The position numbers were made by a program, and so were the translations under genes. This document shows positions 1-9,369 of a stretch of 64,000 bases of DNA, one piece after another (the stretch's first letter is position 1; each line of letters opens with the position of its first letter). A model generated the notes under the pieces. It was not told the DNA's origin. It ran no database searches and saw nothing but the letters and a program-made list of their open reading frames with translations. The DNA lies in NCBI RefSeq assembly GCF_003635045.1, contig NZ_RBXT01000001.1, positions 1,860,001-1,924,000 on the forward strand, given 5' to 3'. Source of the stretch: Terracoccus luteus (GTDB lineage: Bacteria; Actinomycetota; Actinomycetes; Actinomycetales; Dermatophilaceae).

Positions 1-580
1 GGCCGACGAGGCCCTCGACCGGGTGGGGCTCGGCGCCGTGGGCCGTCGGCCGGTGCGCGCCTACTCGCTCGGCATGCGCCAGCGGCTCGGCCTCGCCGCG
101 GCCCTCATGCGCCGGCCGCGCCTGCTCGTGCTCGACGAGCCGACGAACGGCCTCGACCCGCAGGGCATCCGCGAGATCCGTGAGCTGCTGCTCGAGCTCA
201 ACCGCACGGGCACGACCGTCTTCCTGTCGAGCCACCTCCTCGCCGAGGTCGAGCAGCTGTGCACCCGCATCGGCCTGCTCGACCGGGGCCGCCTCGTGCT
301 CGAGGAGCGGCTCGACGTGCTGCAGGCCCCGACCGGTCGGGTCGCCGTCGAGACCACGGACGCCGAGGGCGCCGACCGCGCCGTCACCCTGCTCGGCGAC
401 GCGGTCGTCTCGCGTACCGGGGTGCGCCTGCTCGTCTCCGGCGCCGACCCGGCCACCGTCACCGAACGCCTCGTCGGGGCGGGCGTGCGCGTACAGGCGG
501 TGGGGCCCGAGCGGCGCTCGCTCGAGCAGGTCGTGGAGGAGCACACCCGGGCGCGCGCGGCGCAGGAGGTACCGACCTGA
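1..580 (+). CDS. ABC transporter ATP-binding protein, 5' truncated by window edge
   Basis: C-terminal part of an ATPase that powers an ABC-2 type exporter at the inner face of the membrane. The reading frame is open from base 2, so the true start and the Walker A motif lie outside the window. Visible are a degenerate signature (YSLGMRQR), Walker B with the following D-loop ([13 protein letters not shown]) and the switch His (SSHLLAEVEQL), followed by an accessory domain of about 90 residues typical of drug or bacitracin-type exporters. The stop codon TGA overlaps the ATG of the permease gene (TGATG), which indicates translational coupling. The substrate cannot be told from the sequence. Confidence 0.9.
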   Translation, partial: ADEALDRVGLGAVGRRPVRAYSLGMRQRLGLAAALMRRPRLLVLDEPTNGLDPQGIREIRELLLELNRTGTTVFLSSHLLAEVEQLCTRIGLLDRGRLVLEERLDVLQAPTGRVAVETTDAEGADRAVTLLGDAVVSRTGVRLLVSGADPATVTERLVGAGVRVQAVGPERRSLEQVVEEHTRARAAQEVPT

Positions 581-1392
581 TGCTCGTCGAGCTCGGCAAG
601 CTCTTCGGCCGCCGCCGCACGTGGGCCGCGGTCGTGCTGCTCAACGTCCTGCCCACCATCGTCGCGGTGACCCTGGCCTGGACCGGCATCGCGCCGCGGC
701 CCGGCTCCGGCCCGGCGTTCCTGTCGGCGGTGCTCGCCGACGGCACCCTCTTCGCCATCGCCGCGCTCGCCATCGTGCTGCCCCTCTTCCTGCCCGTCGC
801 CATCGCCGTCGTCGCCGGCGAGTCGATCGCGGGCGAGGCGCAGGCCGGCACCCTGCGCTACCTGCTCGTGCGGCCCGTCGGGCGCACACGTCTGCTCGTG
901 CGCAAGCTCGGCGCCGTCGTCGCCTTCACCCTCGTCGCCGTGCTGTCGGTCGCCGGTGTGGGCTACGTCGTCGGGCGGCTGCTGCTCGGTGACGCCCCGG
1001 CATCCGGCTCGTTGCTCTCGCTGTCGGGCACCGCACTGACCCCGACCGAGGTCGCCTGGCGCACGGCCGTCGCCATCGGCTACATCACCGTCTCCATGCT
1101 CGGCGTCGCCGCGCTCGCCCTCTTCCTCTCCACCCTCACCGACTCACCGCAGTCGGCGAGCCTCGGGGCGATGGCCTTCCTCATCGGCAGCTCGCTGCTG
1201 CTCACGGTCGACGCCGCGCGGCCGCTGCAGCCGTACCTGCCGACGCGGTACTGGCTCTCGTTCGTCGACCTCTACCGCGACCCCGTGCTCTGGAGCGCCA
1301 TCGAGCGCGGCCTCGCGCTGCAGGCGGTGTACGTCGGCGTGTTCCTGCTCGCGGCGTGGGCCAACTTCACGACCCGCGACGTCACGAGCTGA
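580..1392 (+). CDS. ABC-2 type transporter permease
   Basis: A 270-residue integral membrane protein that pairs with the ATPase directly upstream. Hydrophobic stretches are visible near residues 20-40, 55-80, 105-130, 165-190, 195-210 and 245-265, about six membrane segments as usual for ABC-2 permeases. The motif AGEAQAGTLRYLLVRPV on the cytoplasmic side is the usual coupling element between the second and third segments. The start was chosen at the ATG overlapping the ATPase stop. It contains one of the GGCATCC heptamers, at 999-1005, where it creates a rare GCA alanine codon. Confidence 0.88.
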   Translation: MLVELGKLFGRRRTWAAVVLLNVLPTIVAVTLAWTGIAPRPGSGPAFLSAVLADGTLFAIAALAIVLPLFLPVAIAVVAGESIAGEAQAGTLRYLLVRPVGRTRLLVRKLGAVVAFTLVAVLSVAGVGYVVGRLLLGDAPASGSLLSLSGTALTPTEVAWRTAVAIGYITVSMLGVAALALFLSTLTDSPQSASLGAMAFLIGSSLLLTVDAARPLQPYLPTRYWLSFVDLYRDPVLWSAIERGLALQAVYVGVFLLAAWANFTTRDVTS

Positions 1393-1411
1393 CGGATGCC
1401 GTGGGGCGGGT

Positions 1412-1495
1412 GCCGCCTCCGGGTGGCCGCCTCCGGGTGGCCGCCTCCGGGTGGCCGCCTCCGGGTGGCCGCCCGCGAATGGCCGCCCGCGGCCG
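1412..1495. repeat. 14-bp tandem minisatellite in a convergent intergenic region
   Basis: Four perfect head-to-tail copies of GCCGCCTCCGGGTG (1412-1467) are followed by two diverged copies (1468-1481 and 1482-1495). The array sits between the ABC permease stop (1392) and the end of the convergent lipase-like gene (1529). A unit of 14 bp is not a multiple of three, so the array is not constrained as coding sequence. Copy number could vary between strains. The rest of this 136-bp gap shows nothing recognisable. Confidence 0.85.
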
Positions 1496-1528
1496 GGCGG
1501 CGCAGCGAGGTCGCGGCGGTGCGTCGGC

Positions 1529-2431
1529 TCAGGCGGCGCGCAGCCGGGCGCAGTCGACGGGTCGCCAGTCGGGCACCGGCCCGGCGCCGAGCGCCCCGGC
1601 GACCATCCCCTGCACCTGCCGGTCGGCCGGCAGGCCACCGTGTCGCACCCGCGACGAGGGGCAGATGCTCTGCAGCGACGGGCTGTCCGCGCCGTCGACG
1701 ACCGCCGTGCTGGGAGGGACGACGACCTCGTCGGCGTTCGACCACAACGACACGAGCACGGTGCCCTCGGGCAGCGGCTCGCGGTCGAGCCGGGTCAGCA
1801 ACGGGCTGTCGGGCACGAGCTGCCGGCAGGCCACCCCGCAGCTGTCCCCTCCGACGAGCGCACCGAGAGCGGCGAGATCGGTGCCGTGGTGGGGCGTGCC
1901 GAGGGTGACGAGCCGGCGCACCCGGCCCGCCCCCTCGCCGACGGTCCAGAGCCGGGCGACGACGCCGCCGGCCGAGTACCCGACGAGGTCGACGGTCGCG
2001 GCGGCCGTGCGGCTGCGCACGGCGTCGACGGCCCGCCCCAGGGCGACCGCCTGCTGCTCGAGGTCGTCGAGGGCGTCGTCGGGTAGCGCCACGACCGTGA
2101 CGTCCTTGCCCTCCGCCCGCAGCGACCGGGCCAGCGGCTCGACCGACTGGCGTGACCCGCCGTAGCCGGGCAGGAGCAGCACCGGCCCCGGCACGACCCG
2201 GTCGCTCGTCGGCACCGCCGCCACTCCGGTCGGGCCGGTCGGGCCGGTCGTGCCGCCGCGCGAGGCGTTCACCGCCACGGCCACGACGATCGCGACGAGG
2301 GCGGCCACGAGCAGGGCGACGACACCGACGACGAGGCGGCGCCGGGCGGGGGCGAGGTGGCCGAGCACCCCTCCATCCTGCGCCACCGTCGGCGCCGAAA
2401 CGGCTGGCGCCCGCCCGGCCGGGTGCGTCAT
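1529..2431 (-). CDS. membrane-anchored lipase-like alpha/beta hydrolase
   Basis: A 300-residue protein with one N-terminal membrane segment (about residues 32-56), giving a short cytoplasmic tail and an extracytoplasmic hydrolase domain. The alpha/beta-hydrolase features are an oxyanion stretch (VLLLPGYGG), the nucleophile elbow GYSAGG, a likely acid in NADEVV and a likely His in RHGGL near the C-terminus. This matches the triacylglycerol lipase/esterase superfamily. The substrate is unknown. Cysteines in GDSCGVACRQ and SLQSICPS may form disulfides outside the cell. The ATG at 2431 was preferred over a codon at 2452 because it opens directly onto the predicted cytoplasmic tail. Confidence 0.78.
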   Translation of the reverse strand: MTHPAGRAPAVSAPTVAQDGGVLGHLAPARRRLVVGVVALLVAALVAIVVAVAVNASRGGTTGPTGPTGVAAVPTSDRVVPGPVLLLPGYGGSRQSVEPLARSLRAEGKDVTVVALPDDALDDLEQQAVALGRAVDAVRSRTAAATVDLVGYSAGGVVARLWTVGEGAGRVRRLVTLGTPHHGTDLAALGALVGGDSCGVACRQLVPDSPLLTRLDREPLPEGTVLVSLWSNADEVVVPPSTAVVDGADSPSLQSICPSSRVRHGGLPADRQVQGMVAGALGAGPVPDWRPVDCARLRAA

Positions 2432-2508
2432 GCTCGTCGGTGCACACCGCACCGGGACCCGGTCGCCGCCGCGTCCGCGCCGGTGCCCGCCCGTCCTGGA
2501 GGTGCCCG

Positions 2509-2997
2509 ATGCCGTCGTTCGCCGGAGTCAACCACGTCGCCCTGACCGTCACCGACCTCGAGCGCAGCACCCGGTTCTACGCCGACGTGCTCGGGCTGCT
2601 GCCCGTGCTCGACCTCGGCCACGGCCGGGTGCTGCTCGACCGACGCAGCGGGTTCAGCGTCGGCCTGCTGCGGCACCCCGACGCCGAGGGCGGCGCCTTC
2701 ACCGAGCTGCGCACCGGCCTGGACCACCTCGGCCTGACGGCCACCGACCGGGACGAGCTGGTGGCCTGGGAGCACCACCTCGACTCCCTCGGGGTGGACC
2801 ACTCCCCCATCACCGACACGGCGCTCGGCTCGCACCTCAACCTCCGCGACCCCGACGGCATCGCCCTCGAGCTGCAGGCCCCCACCGCGGTCTACGTCGC
2901 CCTGGTCCAGCAGCTCGGCAGCGGGGAAGTGCCCGACGACGTCCTGCGCGACCAGGCCGAGGCGCTGCTCGGGCCCGGACTCGTCATCCGTCCCTGA
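2509..2997 (+). CDS. VOC family protein (glyoxalase/dioxygenase fold)
   Basis: A 162-residue single vicinal-oxygen-chelate protein. The first beta-alpha-beta unit begins HVALTVTDLERSTRFYADVLGL with the first metal-ligand His. A second half follows with LDHLGLTATDRDEL (second His), and NLRDPDGIALELQ carries the terminal Glu. These positions fit the usual His/His/Glu metal site of the superfamily. The reaction cannot be assigned, since members include glyoxalases, fosfomycin-resistance-like enzymes and dioxygenases. A strong Shine-Dalgarno GGAGGT lies at 2498-2503. The gene is divergent from the lipase-like gene. Confidence 0.82.
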   Translation: MPSFAGVNHVALTVTDLERSTRFYADVLGLLPVLDLGHGRVLLDRRSGFSVGLLRHPDAEGGAFTELRTGLDHLGLTATDRDELVAWEHHLDSLGVDHSPITDTALGSHLNLRDPDGIALELQAPTAVYVALVQQLGSGEVPDDVLRDQAEALLGPGLVIRP

Positions 2998-3056
2998 CCC
3001 AGGGCGCGCCGGCGTGGTTCACTGGCCGCGACGAGGGCCGGCGGAGGTGGTGACGG

Positions 3057-3776
3057 GTGCGCAGAGCGGTCGGGGTGACCGGTGAGCTGCTGCTCACGGC
3101 CGGGCTGCTCGTGCTCCTCTTCGTCGTCTGGCAGATCGGTGTCATGGGCGTCGTCGACGGTCGCCGCCAGGCCGATCTCGTGGGCGGCATCGAGCGGGGC
3201 TTCGCCGCCGCGCGAACCGGCTCACCGGCATCCGGTCAGGACACCCGTCCGACCGACCGGCCCCCGGCCGAGGGCTCCCTCGCCGACCTCGACCCGGGCG
3301 GGCCGTTCGGGGTGCTGCGCGTGCCGCGGCTGGGCGGCAGCGAGTGGGCCAGGCCGGTGCTGCAGGGCGTGGGTCTCGACGTGCTCGCGAGGGGGCTCGG
3401 TCACTACGCCGGCACCGCGCTGCCGGGCCAGGTCGGCAACCTCGCCATCGCCGGTCACCGGTCGGGGCACGGCAACCCGCTGATCGACATCGACGCCGTG
3501 CAGCCCGGCGACGCCGTCGTGCTCGAGACGCGGGCGGGCTGGTACGTCTACCGGGCCGTGCGCCACGACGTCGTCGCCCCCGACCGCTCCGACGTCGTGG
3601 CCCCCGTCCCCGAACGCCCCGGGGTGCGCCCGACCGAGCCCTGGCTCACCCTCACGACGTGCAGCCCGCGGTACGGGTCCACCTCGCGCTACGTCGTGTT
3701 CGCGCGCTTCGAGACGCTCGTACCGCGTGCGGCCGGACGGCCCGACGCCGTGCTCGCCGACCCGAGGGAGCTCTGA
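3057..3776 (+). CDS. class E sortase
   Basis: A 239-residue membrane-anchored transpeptidase that would cleave a sorting signal (LAXTG-type in this class) and attach surface proteins to peptidoglycan or polymerise them. An N-terminal signal anchor spans residues 8-32. A low-complexity linker precedes the sortase barrel from about residue 80. Catalytic His134 lies in IAGHRSGHG and catalytic Cys202 in TLTTCSPRYG, with a following Arg in SRYVVFARF. The start is GTG with a GGAGGTGG ribosome site just upstream. The stop overlaps the start of the small membrane protein gene, so the two are coupled. No obvious LPXTG substrate gene is in the window. Confidence 0.88.
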   Translation: MRRAVGVTGELLLTAGLLVLLFVVWQIGVMGVVDGRRQADLVGGIERGFAAARTGSPASGQDTRPTDRPPAEGSLADLDPGGPFGVLRVPRLGGSEWARPVLQGVGLDVLARGLGHYAGTALPGQVGNLAIAGHRSGHGNPLIDIDAVQPGDAVVLETRAGWYVYRAVRHDVVAPDRSDVVAPVPERPGVRPTEPWLTLTTCSPRYGSTSRYVVFARFETLVPRAAGRPDAVLADPREL

Positions 3777-3937
3777 TGTACGCCACCCTCTGGCGACGGC
3801 TGCCCGGCCCGACGGCGCTCCGCCTGCTCCTCTGCCTCGTCCTGCTCGCCGCGGTCGTCGCGGTGCTCTTCACGTGGGTGTTCCCGTGGGTGCAGACGCT
3901 GCTGCCGACCCAGGACGTCACCGTCCCGAGCGGGTGA
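3776..3937 (+). CDS. small single-span membrane protein next to sortase
   Basis: A 53-residue protein consisting of a short basic N-terminus (LWRRL), a hydrophobic segment at residues 16-40 and a short polar tail. The ATG overlaps the sortase TGA (TGATG), so it is translated together with the sortase. Small one-span proteins of this kind commonly follow class E sortases in actinobacteria. The role is unknown, and a partner or regulator of the sortase is an inference from position only. Confidence 0.7.
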   Translation: MYATLWRRLPGPTALRLLLCLVLLAAVVAVLFTWVFPWVQTLLPTQDVTVPSG

Positions 3938-3964
3938 CGCGCACCGGGTCACACTCGGCGGGCG

Positions 3965-4255
3965 TCAGCCGTTCGCCGGGTCGCCCGTCTCGGTCCCCGC
4001 TGCCCCCGACGTGGCCGTCCCGTCCCCCTCGGACGGGGATGCCGGGGTGTCGGCCGGGTGCTCACGGCCCGTCGTGCTGGAGAGCAGGGCGCGCACCTCG
4101 TGGTCGTAGAACCGCCGATGGCCGCCGAGGGTGCGCAGCTCGGTGAGGCGCCCCTCCTTGGCCCACCGCGACACCGTCTTGGGATCGACGCGGAAGATCC
4201 GGGCCACCTCCCCCGGGGTGAGCAGCCGCGGGGCGTCGATGGGTTTTCGGGTCAT
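3965..4255 (-). CDS. bldC: BldC-type MerR-family DNA-binding protein
   Basis: A 96-residue protein whose first 65 residues form a winged helix-turn-helix: LLTPGEVARIFRVDPKTVSRWAKEGRL, followed by the wing TLGGHRRF. This matches the small BldC regulator of Streptomyces almost residue for residue in the recognition helix. BldC proteins bind direct repeats cooperatively and control development or stress genes. The C-terminal 30 residues are Ser/Gly/Thr-rich and disordered. The gene stands alone, convergent to the sortase pair. The C-terminal tail carries a GGATGCC heptamer at 4037-4043, with a rare GCA codon. Confidence 0.88.
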   Translation of the reverse strand: MTRKPIDAPRLLTPGEVARIFRVDPKTVSRWAKEGRLTELRTLGGHRRFYDHEVRALLSSTTGREHPADTPASPSEGDGTATSGAAGTETGDPANG

Positions 4256-4404
4256 TCAGGTGCCGTCCTCTCAGTCCCCCCGAGATGACGGCACCCAGTA
4301 AACCGCGACCGGCACCGCCAGGGGCGGTTCCCGGGTGACCGGTTGTCGACGTCGGCCAGGACGTCGACGGTGGTCTCGTCCCCCCGCTCACGTCGACGCC
4401 GACG

Positions 4405-4806
4405 TCAGGGGCGCACGTCGCCGTCGACGTAGAACCAGCGACCGGCCCGCCGGGCGAAGCGGCTCACCTCGCGCAGGCGCCCCCGCCGGCCGTCGCCTCC
4501 CTCGCGGTACGAGGCGACGAACTCGACCACACCGGTGTCGTCGTCGGGCCCGCCGGCCTCGGTGCGCCTGACGTCCAGGCCGGTCCAGACCGTGTGCTCG
4601 TCCGCCGCCACGTCGGGCGGCCGGGTCGAGGGGTGCCACGTGCGCCACAGGTGGTCACCGTCTCCGACCACGAAGGCGCTGTAGCGCGAACGCATGAGCC
4701 GCTCGGCGGTGTCGGCGACGCGGGCGTCGGCGAGCACCGGGGCGCAGCACCTCGCCCACGGGCTGCCGCTGCCGCAGGGACAGGGCTCCGCGTCGCCGGG
4801 GTTCAC
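4405..4806 (-). CDS. SEC-C motif protein, YchJ/UPF0225 family
   Basis: A 133-residue protein. An N-terminal zinc-binding SEC-C motif (EPCPCGSGSPWARCC) is followed by the conserved YchJ region beginning AERLMRSRYSAFVVGD and an NTF2-like fold ending in GRWFYVDGD. The molecular role of the family is unknown. Its GTG start overlaps the stop of the NUDIX gene (GTGA), so it is the last gene of the pyrG transcription unit. The 149 bases between it and bldC hold no gene. Confidence 0.8.
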   Translation of the reverse strand: MNPGDAEPCPCGSGSPWARCCAPVLADARVADTAERLMRSRYSAFVVGDGDHLWRTWHPSTRPPDVAADEHTVWTGLDVRRTEAGGPDDDTGVVEFVASYREGGDGRRGRLREVSRFARRAGRWFYVDGDVRP

Positions 4807-5504
4807 GCGCCGGCAGCGCCGCGGTCGCCCTCGGCGGGACGCCGCTGGGCGTCGCGGGCCGGCCACACGGCATCCTTCTCGCGCAGGCTGGCCCAGCCGC
4901 GCGAGCGCGACGCGTGCGCGGCGAGCAGACCGACGACCGCGTGCGCGTTGCTGATGGAGCCGGCGAGGACGGCGTCGAGCGCGTCGTCGAGGGGCACCCA
5001 GAGCGGCTCGATGCCGCGTTCCTCGGCGTCGCGCTCGTGCAGGTCGCGCTCGGGCACGTCGTGCAGCCCACGGGCGAGGAAGGTGCGGATCGTCTCGGGC
5101 AGGATGCCGGGTGACGAGACGTCGTCGGCCAGCACGTGCCACTCGTCGGCGACGAGGTCGACCTCCTCGACGAGCTCACGCGCGGCCGCCTCCCACGGCG
5201 GCTCGCCGTCGACGTCGAGCAGGCCGGCCGGCAGCTCCCAGAGGTCACCGTGGGCGGCGTGCCGGTACTGACGGATGAGCATGACGTGGTCGACGCCGTC
5301 GAAGGGGTGCAGCGCGACGACGGCGACCGCACCCGGGTGACGGATGTAGTCGCGTGTCACCACCTCGCCGTCGCCGAGGTCGACACGGTCACGCTGCACG
5401 TCGAAGATGAGACCTTCGAAAACCGTTGTGCTGTCGACGATCTCGTGAGACCGCCACCGCTCGACGAGGTCGGCGGTGCCACCGCGAGGCGAGTCGAGGC
5501 CCAC
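4803..5504 (-). CDS. NUDIX hydrolase, ADP-ribose pyrophosphatase type
   Basis: A 233-residue enzyme of the ADP-ribose pyrophosphatase group, expected to hydrolyse ADP-ribose or related nucleoside diphosphate sugars to nucleoside monophosphate plus sugar phosphate with Mg2+. The NUDIX box is at about residues 92-115 (ELPAGLLDVDGEPPWEAAAR, then ELVEEVDL). The usual glycine after EEx is Asp here (EEVDL). The GTG start lies four bases after the pyrG stop. A NUDIX gene after pyrG is also found in Mycobacterium (Rv1700 after Rv1699). The C-terminal 30 residues are Arg/Ala-rich and not part of the fold. Confidence 0.85.
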   Translation of the reverse strand: MGLDSPRGGTADLVERWRSHEIVDSTTVFEGLIFDVQRDRVDLGDGEVVTRDYIRHPGAVAVVALHPFDGVDHVMLIRQYRHAAHGDLWELPAGLLDVDGEPPWEAAARELVEEVDLVADEWHVLADDVSSPGILPETIRTFLARGLHDVPERDLHERDAEERGIEPLWVPLDDALDAVLAGSISNAHAVVGLLAAHASRSRGWASLREKDAVWPARDAQRRPAEGDRGAAGA

Positions 5505-5507
5505 GGG

Positions 5508-7298
<1,791 letters not shown>

Positions 7299-7360
7299 GG
7301 GCTTTTACTCTACGTCATCGCTGCGGCGGCTCGACATACCGGTCTCGCCGGCGCGGCGCC

Positions 7361-9247
7361 TCATGCCCCGGCGACGCGGACCGCGCGCCCGCCCGCCCGC
7401 TTCGTGCCGGTTGCCCGGCCGGCCGCACGCGTGGCCGTGGCCCTGCCCGACGTGGTGGCCTTGGTGGCCTTGGTGGCCTTCGTCGACAACGCACCGGCCT
7501 CGGTGGCCGTCTGGGCAGCCTGGGCGAGGAGGTCGCGGGCGTGGGCGAGGCCGGCGTCGGAGTCGGGGTCGCCACCCATCATCCGCGACAGCTCGCGCAG
7601 CCGCTCGTCGCCGTCGACGACCGTGACGTCGCTCGAGGTGACCGCCCCGTCGTCGGACTTGTGCACGACGAGGTGCCGGTCGGCGAAGGCGGCGACCTGG
7701 GCGAGGTGGGTCACGACGATGACCTGCGACTGCCGGGCCAGCCGGGCCAGCCGGGCACCGACGTCGACGGCGGCGCGGCCCCCGACCCCGGCGTCCACCT
7801 CGTCGAAGACGAACGTCGGCGGCCCGTCGGCGCCACCACGGGCGGCCCCGACCACCTCGAGGGCGAGCATGACGCGCGACAGCTCACCGCCCGAGGCCGA
7901 CCGGGCGATGCTGCGGGGGCTGGCCCCCGGGTTGGCGGCCATGAGGATCTCGACGTCGTCGGCGCCGGTGGGCGACACGCGCACCCGGGAGCCGTCGGGG
8001 CACGCCACCCCGTCGGGGTCGAGGCGTGGCCGCACCTCGACGACGACCTGTGCGCGCCCCATCGACAGGTGTGCCAGCTCGGCGCAGACGTCGTCGCCGA
8101 AGTGGCGGGCGGCCTCGGAGCGGGCCTGCGACAGCGCCGCCACGGCCTCGCCGAGCTCGGCCTCGGCGGTACCGACCCGGTCGCCCAGTGCGTCGACGCT
8201 GCCGTCGGCCGTGACGAGGCCGTCGAGGCGGGCGGCGGCCCGGCCGGACCACTCGAGCACCTCGTCGACGGTGTCGCCGTACTTGCGGGTCAGGCCGGCC
8301 AGCGTGGCCCGTCGCTGCTGCACGAACTCGAGCCGTCCCGGGTCGAGCTCGACGTCCGTCACGTACGCGGACAGGTCGGCGGCGAGCTCGGTGACGAGGG
8401 TGCCCACCTCGTGGAGGCGCTCGTCGAGCTGGCGCAGCTGCTCGTCGTGCTCGGTCCCGGGGGCGAGCGCCGCCCGCGCCCCGGCGAGCAGCTCGCGGAC
8501 GTCGGCCCGCGACTCCCCCGCCAGGTCGTCGCCGCTGAGCAGCTCGAGCGCGCCCGCGGCGGCGAGGCGCAGGGTGTCGGCGTGGGCGAGGCGCTCGTCC
8601 TCGGCGCGCAGGGCGACGTCCTCCGCGGGCTGCGGGTCGACGGCCTCGATCTCCTCGAGGGAGGCGGTGAGGGCGTCGATGTCACGGGCACGCTCGCGGG
8701 CCTGGGCGACGAGGGCCTCGTGCTCGGCCTTCAGCGTCCGCCAGCCGTCGTACGACGTGCGCACCCGCTCGCGCAGCGTGAGCACGTCGGACCCGGCGTA
8801 GTCGTCGAGCACCTCGCGGTGCGCGTCGCCCTGCTTGAGGCGCCACTGGTCGGCCTGCCCGTGCACGGCGACGAGCAGACGGCCGAGGTCGGCGAGCACG
8901 CCGACGGGTGCGGTGCGACCGCCGACGTGGGCGCGGGAGCGGCCGGCGGCCGTCAGTGTGCGGGCGACGACGAGCTCGCCGTCGTCGTGCTCGGCCCCCG
9001 CCTCGTCGGCGCGTGCGAGGGCCGGGTGGGTCGAGGCCAGCTCAAGGACCCCCTCGACGCTGGCGCTCTCGCGACCGGTGCGCACGAGACCGCTGTCGGC
9101 CCGCTCGCCGAGCAGCAGACCGAGACCGGAGACGACCATCGTCTTGCCCGCGCCGGTCTCGCCCGTGACGACGTTGAGCCCCGGGCTCAGCTCGAGCACC
9201 GCGTCGTCGATGACGCCGACCCCGCGGATGCGCATCTGGGTGAACAC
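7361..9247 (-). CDS. recN: DNA repair protein RecN
   Basis: A 628-residue SMC-like ATPase acting in double-strand-break repair. Walker A is near the N-terminus (GETGAGKTMVV). A long coiled-coil centre spans roughly residues 150-400. The signature SASGGELSRVMLALE and Walker B TFVFDEVDAGVGGRA are in the C-terminal half. The last 40-odd residues (after about residue 585) form a Lys/Arg/Ala/Thr tail with repeated KAT units encoded by tandem 9-mers at 7453-7482, unlike ordinary RecN. The start is GTG at 9247, with an ATG four codons in as an alternative. It follows nadK, as in other actinobacteria. Confidence 0.95.
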   Translation of the reverse strand: MFTQMRIRGVGVIDDAVLELSPGLNVVTGETGAGKTMVVSGLGLLLGERADSGLVRTGRESASVEGVLELASTHPALARADEAGAEHDDGELVVARTLTAAGRSRAHVGGRTAPVGVLADLGRLLVAVHGQADQWRLKQGDAHREVLDDYAGSDVLTLRERVRTSYDGWRTLKAEHEALVAQARERARDIDALTASLEEIEAVDPQPAEDVALRAEDERLAHADTLRLAAAGALELLSGDDLAGESRADVRELLAGARAALAPGTEHDEQLRQLDERLHEVGTLVTELAADLSAYVTDVELDPGRLEFVQQRRATLAGLTRKYGDTVDEVLEWSGRAAARLDGLVTADGSVDALGDRVGTAEAELGEAVAALSQARSEAARHFGDDVCAELAHLSMGRAQVVVEVRPRLDPDGVACPDGSRVRVSPTGADDVEILMAANPGASPRSIARSASGGELSRVMLALEVVGAARGGADGPPTFVFDEVDAGVGGRAAVDVGARLARLARQSQVIVVTHLAQVAAFADRHLVVHKSDDGAVTSSDVTVVDGDERLRELSRMMGGDPDSDAGLAHARDLLAQAAQTATEAGALSTKATKATKATTSGRATATRAAGRATGTKRAGGRAVRVAGA

Positions 9248-9292
9248 GTGTCCACCCTAGGGGTGGCCACGGACAGTGCTCCCGCGCCGTGC

Positions 9293-9320
9293 ACCGGATG
9301 CCGGCGGGCCGGCATCCGGT
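9293..9320. repeat. perfect 13-bp inverted repeat between nadK and recN
   Basis: ACCGGATGCCGGC (9293-9305) and its exact complement GCCGGCATCCGGT (9308-9320) are separated by two G residues. In minus-strand RNA this forms a strong hairpin in the 122-base gap between nadK and recN, inside the apparent operon and without a T-run. It consists of two head-to-head copies of the GGATGCC heptamer that recurs throughout the window. Confidence 0.85.
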
Positions 9321-9369
9321 GGAGGTCCGGTGAGCGGGTGGCCGGGCTCCGCTGTGTGCGTCGACGGGC

